This document shows, piece by piece, positions 57,973 to 64,000 of a DNA stretch of 64,000 nt. The stretch comes from Primulina eburnea (lineage: Eukaryota; Streptophyta; Magnoliopsida; Lamiales; Gesneriaceae), in NCBI RefSeq assembly GCF_022965805.1, contig NC_133101.1:51354342-51418341 (forward strand). Direction: 5' to 3'. Below the pieces are notes generated by a model. The model searched no databases, was not told where the DNA came from, and saw nothing but the letters and a program-made list of their open reading frames with translations. Each line of letters starts with the position of its first letter. Within the stretch, counting starts at the first letter, position 1. A program made the translations under genes and the position numbers.

Positions 57973-59330
57973 TGTAAGACCCTATAATTAATTATATGAT
58001 AATTTAGCATAATTAAAATAATTAATGAGTTGTAAATTAAAATAATTATTTATCTCAAATAATCTTAGGAAGAGTGTTAAAAAATGTATTTAGAATCATA
58101 GTTCAGTTAAATCATGAGAACAAAATAAATACGAAATCGAGATAAATGAGCATGAGCTACTATTATTTATGTGCGGATTCCTTGACTGATTTAGGAGAGT
58201 TTTTCTTCGATTTTCTTGTTGATCTATGTTATTTTGAGCAGGATTTGAAGCTCTAAGATTTCTCATGTTGTACCTATGAGTTATAGCCTTCCGGTCGTGA
58301 TTCCGACGAGCTCCGACGAATCTTTCCTGCTTGTGACCACCTCGAGACCGCTAGCAAAAAGTCTAAGCTTCGATCTTGTGAATTTCGGGTCCAAAATTCT
58401 AGCTTTTGGTTTTGTTTAGGGGCTGCCGATTTTTGGATTTTTACCCATCCTGCTTTAGTTCATTTTTGTCGATTGAAATGTGTTATATTGACGTACATAT
58501 TATGTTTATATTGTAGGTTCGATCGTTGAAAAGCTTCGAGGTGTAATTTTACGAGTTATAATTTATTATCGAATTAATTTTTTTATTATTTTGTGAATTA
58601 TATTTATTTAGTTGATTTTCAGAATTGTAGGAATTGATTTGAACAATCATTAATGAATAGAATCGCATTGGTTGAAATTTGTAAATTTAAACTACTTGTT
58701 GAATATTTTTTGAAATTATAGTCAATTATTGGATTTAATTTGTGAAATGGAATATAGTTAGATATACTATGTAACTTGTTCAAATTTTCATATTATTGGG
58801 ATGAATTTTTTATAATTAAATCGATAAGTTGGATTTATTATAGTAAATATATTCAATTTTAGTAATTTTGGGAAATAGGTTGATTATTTTATCTTGTTGA
58901 CGAATTGTGGATTTATTTGGCATGTTATTTTATTTGTTAGGTCGAATGAGATCAAAGTTGAGCCTAGTGTGGTTCAAATTCGGTTTAAATATGTTCAGTT
59001 TGGTAACATGCGACGATAATGTGTTAATTATGTTTTAGGCATATTTATGCATTGTTATAGTTGTAAATGTGATTATGTGGAGTGTATGAGTTGTTAAATG
59101 CCTTATTGATTTATGTTGAATTATTTGACATCTTTATGGCATTTAGTATATGGCATGGTATTATGGCATTAATGTTGAGTCCAATCACTATTGAGACTCG
59201 TTCTTCTTGTTGTATTGTATTCTTGGTACACATGGTTATTTCGGAATCATCTGGCAGCTTTCGAGTCAAGTTACCTCTGATACCGAAATTATGATTGTCT
59301 ATTTCTTTATACATTTTTCTGTGTGATATA
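57973..59330 (+). mobile_element. Gypsy-type LTR H, part 1
   Basis: It starts TGTAAGACCCTATAATTAAT directly after the broken MULE frame; the five bases before it are TTTTT. The body is AT-rich without coding signal and has a leader-like part at 58190-58480 (GAGTTTTTCTTCGATTTTCT and following). It is cut at 59330 by element I and continues at 63276. The end lies beyond the window, so solo LTR versus complete element is open. Confidence 0.6.
59326..59330. repeat. Target site duplication of element I, left
   Basis: ATATA, repeated exactly at 63271-63275. Confidence 0.85.
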
Positions 59331-60768
59331 TGTTGAAACTTTTCAAGTTCACAATCTTGATTTTGATGATAACAAAACTTTTTAATTTGTATTATTAATA
59401 ATCTACCTTAGTGTGCAGCAGCTAAGATAACTCACGAGCTGTTTACATCGCAAACTGAAGACCTAACTGATCGCACAAACTGAATCAGTCTAACTGCTAT
59501 GTCAATTGAGCAGTCCAGCCGATTGTCCAGTTCATAGGTGGTTCATCAGAAGAACCTCAGAAGCCTGGCCAGCCGAAGGAATGTTCAATTGATGAAGAAA
59601 CCCAGGTGATCAGTTCAACTGAACGAGAGTGAAATCAGTACAATTGACGGGTCAACTGATTTCACCAGCCCAACTGAAGATCAGTTCAGCTGACCAGTTC
59701 AAAGCACTAATCAGAATCTTTCAGTTGTAGATGAAGACAAACTCTTTCAGTGGATTCCAGCTATGTATGAAGGTATCAAGCCCTTGTCCAGTCAAAGAAC
59801 AATAATGGACGTTGCATCAGAGCATTAAAGACAAAACGTTTCAGAAGGTCAGACGAAAAGCCGATACACAAATTCCTAGAAACGAATTCAAGATGCAGCG
59901 GATACAATAAATGAGCCTCACTGTCGTTCAATTTTCCCGCCTATATAAAGAGAAGATCAGTGAAGACTCAAAAACATAACAATAAGAAGAAGCAGAAGAA
60001 AAAGAACCAGATACAAAACAAAAATATTCTTCAAGATAGAAAAGAAAGAGCACGCACATTGCACATCAGCTTTCAGAAGCAATTAGCCCAGAGGGATACT
60101 TTAACTTGTTATCTGCTTAGATTGGAAGCAATTTTCTCTCAGTGTGTGAGAACATCCTTGTTTAGTTCTCACACACAAATTCTCTCAACCACCCAAATAC
60201 AGGCTTGCACAAAGATGTTAAACTTGTGTCTGTAGTCTTTGACACATAAACGTTAAAGGAGTGTTGGCTGGAAGGTGCTGACTTCAGTCTTAGCTAGGAG
60301 TTTAGTTTAGGCAGTAGTGTAAGTCCTAGCTGAATGGGTTTGTACAAATAGTTGTATAAATCAAAGTCTTCTGGTGGATCTTACCCGAGGCGGTAGAAGG
60401 GGTGACGTAGGAGCAGTTGAAGTCTCCGAACATCCATAAACATATCTTTTGTATTTTAATGATTAACTGTTGTTTTCAAACTATTTGGATCAGTTGAAGT
60501 ATCTGTCAGTTCAGTTGTCACCATAACTGAACTGATGAATGCAAAAATCAATCTACTCTTTTTCGGTTATTCAGTTTACATAAGTTAAATATTTTCTAAT
60601 ATAACAGTTTTCTTGACGAAGAATTACTTCAAGTTTCTTCCGCTTGGTTTTAACCAAACTCGATTAAATTCATCGGTGTTAATATTATTAGAACACGAGC
60701 TATTGCAGCTCATTGGAGAATATAGTGTTCGAAATTCCTTCGAAGGCACTAGCACACTCAATCCTTCA
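59331..60768 (+). repeat. 5' LTR of element I
   Basis: It starts TGTTGAAACTTTTCAAGTTC and ends AATCCTTCA. The part 59450-59730 is dense in AACTGA, TCAGTT and CAACTG motifs. The lineage block lies at 60393-60435. Small ORFs here are chance. Confidence 0.92.
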
Positions 60769-60769
60769 A

Positions 60770-60785
60770 TTGATATTAGAGCAGG
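60770..60785 (+). other. Primer binding site of element I, decayed
   Basis: TTGATATTAGAGCAGG compares with TTGGTATCAGAGCAGG. Two changes, one G to A and one C to T, right after the LTR end. Confidence 0.75.
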
Positions 60786-61815
60786 TTTTTCTAAGAAGAA
60801 AAATTGAAGAAAAATGTGTTTTAAAATAGTGTTAAAAGCTATTTAAAAGTATTTCATACTATTTTCAAATATATTTGAAAATATTTATATGTCGCTCTTT
60901 GGTAAAGAGTTGAGAGGATTGGTTCTGCAACTATCGTTGTGGCCACTTCTCTAGATTCTTTGCTTTGGGGTTTTAATCAGCCTGCAGGGGACTGAGAATC
61001 ATCTACAAAGATGCACAGCTAAATTGTTCATTGAACAAGTTTTCAGTTGCAAGCCTACCAGGTCATCTGTGCTTCAGACGAAACTCATCCATTCTGGGAC
61101 GTTGGTTGATTAAATCACCAGCTGTATTCCAGTTGAGCCTAGTAAGAGTCTGCTCGACTAGTTAGTCTGCAAAGGAGTCAAGTTCAAGCAGTTTAACTCG
61201 TTTTTCTAGCAAATTGAACTCACAACTGATGCAGAATTTCAAGCAGTCAAGCAATCAGTTGATGGTATATCCAGTTCTGTCACATAAAACAATTGATATC
61301 TGATGTTGTTTAAAATATGCTACTGCTGTAGTAATTTTTCTTGTTCAATTGATGTATGTACTCATATATAAATTCAAGGAAACTTATTTAAATAAACATC
61401 TTGTTTGTTCAACTGTGTTTCATTGTGACTGAATGGATATTTCCAGATCTCTTGTCTACATTGCTTGAATATTATAACCTTTGAATTAATGTTTATATAA
61501 ATATCTTTCAAATACGAGTCTATATTCAGTTTTTTAGGGGGAGTTTTTCGTTCTCTAAAACTGAAATTATTGTCAACCAATTTTAAAATTCAGTGGTTAA
61601 GAAAAATTCTTTCATTTTCATCAACTGAAAAGTATTTTCTTATTTCTGATTATCTCTCTTAAAATTTTTTCAATTCAGTTTTGGAGAGGGATTTTTTCTT
61701 TGTTTTCAAAATTCTTTAAATCCAGTTATAAAGGGGGAGCTTTTTAACGATGTTTAAATGAATTAACCCTTGAATTGAATATATTGCGCTTAACTGCTCA
61801 AGTTTTTGTAATCAT
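60786..61815 (+). other. Internal region of element I, non-coding
   Basis: No gag or pol similarity in any frame. Motifs such as AACTGATGC and CAGTTGATG recur, as in the LTRs. The T-rich part at 61500-61750 holds two GGGGGAG stretches (61537 and 61733) that resemble polypurine tracts. Confidence 0.7.
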
Positions 61816-61830
61816 AAAAAAAGGGAAGAT
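61816..61830 (+). other. Polypurine tract of element I
   Basis: AAAAAAAGGGAAGAT lies directly before the 3' LTR. Confidence 0.85.
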
Positions 61831-63270
61831 TGTTAGAACTTTTCAAGTTCGCAATCTTGATTTTGATGATAACAAAACTTGTTAATTTGTGTTACTAATA
61901 ATCTACCTTAGTGTGCAGTAGCTAGGATCACTCACGAGCTGTTTAATCGCAAGCTGAAGACCTAACTGATCGCACAAACTGAATCAGTATAACTGTTACG
62001 TCAATTGAGCAGTCCAGCTGATTGTCCAGTTCATAGGTGGTTCAGCAGAAGAAACTCAGAAGTCTGGCCAGCCGAAGGATTGTTCAACTGATGAAGAAAC
62101 CCAGCTGATCGGTTCAAATGAACGAGAGTGAAATCAGTTCAACTGACGAGTTAACTGATTTCACTAGCCCAACTGAAGATCAATTCAGCTGACCAGTTCG
62201 AAGCACATATCATAATCTTTCAGTTGTAGATGAAGACAAACTCTTTCAGTGGATTCCAGCTATGCATGAATGTACGAAGCCATTGTCCAGTCAAAGGAAA
62301 ATAACGGACGTTGCATCAGAGCATTAAAGACAAAACGTTTCAGAAGGACAGTCAAAAAAGTCGAGACACAAAGTCAAATAAACAAATTCGAGATGCAACA
62401 GATACAATAAATGATTCTCACTGTACCTCCAGTTTTCCCGCCTATATAAGGAAAAGATCAGTGAAGACTCAAAATCATAACAATAATAAGAAGCAGAAGA
62501 AAAAGAACCAGATACAAAACAAAAAGCTTCTTCAAGAGAGAAAATAAGGGGCACGCACATTGCACATCAGCTTTCAGAAGCAATTAGCCCAGAGGGATAC
62601 TTTAACGTGTTATCTGCTTAGATTAGAAGTAATTTTCCCTCAGTGTGTGAAAACATCCTTGTTCAGTTCTCACACACAAATTCTCTCAACCACTCAAATA
62701 CAGTCTTGCACAAAGACGTTAAACTTGTGTATATTGTCTTTGACACATAGACGTTAAAGAAGTGTTGGCTGAAAGGTGATGCCTTAAGTCGTACCTAGGA
62801 GTTCAGTTTAGGCAGTAGTGTAAGTCTTAGCTGAGTGGGTTTGTACAAATAATTGTATAAATCAAAGTTTTTTAGTGGATCCTTCCCGAGACAGTAGAAG
62901 GGGTAACGTATGAGTAGTTGAAATCTCCGAAAATCCATAAACATATCTTGTATATTTAACTGATCAACTAATGTTTTCAAACTATTTGGATCAGTTGGAG
63001 TATCCGTCAGTTCAGTTGTCACCATAACTGAACTGATGAATGCAAAAACCAATCTACCATTTTTCGGTTATTCAGTTTACATAAATTAAAATGTTTTCTA
63101 ATATAACAGTTTTCTTCACGAATGATTACTTCGAGTTTCTTCCGCTTGGTTTTAACCAAACTCGATTTAATTCATCGGTGTTAATATTCTTAGAACACGA
63201 GCTACTGCAGCTCATTGGAGAATATAGTGTTCGACATGCCTTCGAAGGTACTAGCACACTTGATCCTTCA
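61831..63270 (+). repeat. 3' LTR of element I
   Basis: It starts TGTTAGAACTTTTCAAGTTC and ends GATCCTTCA at 63270, followed by ATATA. It is similar throughout to 59331-60768 with scattered substitutions, clearly more diverged than the B LTR pair by eye. Confidence 0.92.
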
Positions 63271-63275
63271 ATATA

Positions 63276-64000
63276 TACTTGACATATTGACAATATCCGT
63301 TGTTTGTTACTATTCCTTCCTATTGTATCGTTACCATCTGTATGGAGGCCGAGTCATGTCTGTTTTTTGGGATAGCACGATATACCTCGCATACTTGACA
63401 GAGCGGTTTAGTTGCATGATAATGAAGCTCTCATGTGTGTTATTTCTCGAGCATTACTCCTGTTGTTATCGTATCATTTATTAGCTTTTATTCTCATGTT
63501 TTTCTTGAGTCTTGTTTCATGAATTGCATAATTCATTTTATATGTTATCCATGATTTATTATTATCGTTATTGTTGTTTATCTGGTTCATACAAGCATCT
63601 TAACCTCGGTGCTTTATATTGGGTATTATGGTTGTTGTTGAGCACCATAGTAGGTCAACTTAGTAGTTTTACAGCACCAGACAGAGATTCTATCCGTGGA
63701 GCTTGTGATTTAGATATTATTACTAGGTCGTTAGATTTGAAGTATTCCAGTTAGTCCATATTTATTATTTTGGAGTCTGGTTCGGTTTATGTCAGAGTGT
63801 ATTGACCTGAAAAATGCCCCGTGTATTTGTATGGGGATTTGTAGTTATAATGGTGCATTGATATTTATTTTATGTTGTTATGAGTTTTGCGGGCCATATT
63901 TGAATTTCTTCGTGTGTATTGTTGTTTAATACAGAAGCGTTGTCGTTGATTTATTTTTCTTTTACCAATATTTAAAATTTTTGGTATGTCCTATTTAAGG
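63276..64000 (+). mobile_element. Gypsy-type LTR H, part 2 (runs out of window)
   Basis: Continuation of the sequence interrupted at 59330. Non-coding, with features common in the R/U5 side of such LTRs (TTGACCTGAAAAATGCCCCG at 63804). The LTR end was not reached. Confidence 0.5.

Larger units (their letters stand above)
59331..63270 (+). mobile_element. Non-coding LTR element I, copia lineage of A, B and C
   Basis: Two LTRs of 1438 and 1440 bases enclose an internal region of only 1062 bases without gag or pol. A decayed primer site, a polypurine tract and a perfect target duplication (ATATA) show that it moved as an LTR element. Its LTRs carry the lineage block AGAAGGGGTGACGTAGGAG seen inverted in A, B and C, so proteins were probably supplied by such elements. 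It is either a natural non-autonomous derivative or an internally deleted copy. Confidence 0.9.

Noticed and set aside
59960..60235. 91-codon ORF in the 5' LTR of element I (similar one at 62311-62757)
   Set aside because: The two LTR copies disagree by stops and indels, the N-terminus is a Lys/Asn-rich low-complexity tract, and no family motif is seen.

Overview
This is plant nuclear DNA made almost entirely of transposable elements. I recognise no intact host gene, rRNA or tRNA. The evidence for a plant is Ty1/copia elements primed by initiator-Met tRNA, Ty3/gypsy chromoviruses with integrase-linked chromodomains, a hAT and a MULE transposase relic, and a short piece of plastid rps3. From memory, the giant copia family and its 3' ORF resemble elements common in asterids, perhaps Lamiales (Gesneriaceae/Orobanchaceae-like). 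That placement is a guess.

Layout. 1-1674 is a gypsy-type LTR (family J, copy 1). 2088-4870 is a decayed minus-strand copia (D). 5266-6999 is an LTR-like remnant. 7000-9196 is the 3' end of a minus-strand chromovirus (F), joined to a truncated giant copia (A, 9185-17843). 17844-21129 is mostly anonymous, with an rps3 fragment near 18.3 kb and a copia LTR (G) with its primer site near 20.0 kb. 21138-32030 is a hAT element (8-bp target duplication, 7/8 matching) that is split inside its BED zinc finger by a complete plus-strand chromovirus (E, 22000-29930, target duplication CTTTT). A solo copia LTR (32088-33104) and a solo J LTR (33952-36162) follow. 38449-51594 is a copia remnant (C) whose LTR holds a complete 12-kb copia (B, 38847-50829, target duplication GTATC). 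51595-53749 is a third J copy. 53750-57972 holds a direct duplication of about 1.1 kb, a gypsy gag fragment and a MULE transposase relic. A gypsy-type LTR (H) starts at 57973 and runs to the window end, interrupted by a complete LTR-LTR element with no coding capacity (I, 59331-63270, target duplication ATATA).

The history reads as nested insertion: E into hAT, B into C, H into MULE, I into H, and probably C into J. All coding regions carry stops, frameshifts or lost catalytic residues; where family consensus is clear, most premature stops look like C-to-T or G-to-A changes.

The least ordinary structure is in element B. Between the end of pol and the long sense 3' ORF lie two small ORFs on the opposite strand. 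Each follows its own TATAAATA box, and they look like diverged copies of one another. Together with a TATA box before the 3' ORF this suggests an internal transcription module inside a giant copia element. Sister element A has lost this module by an internal deletion.
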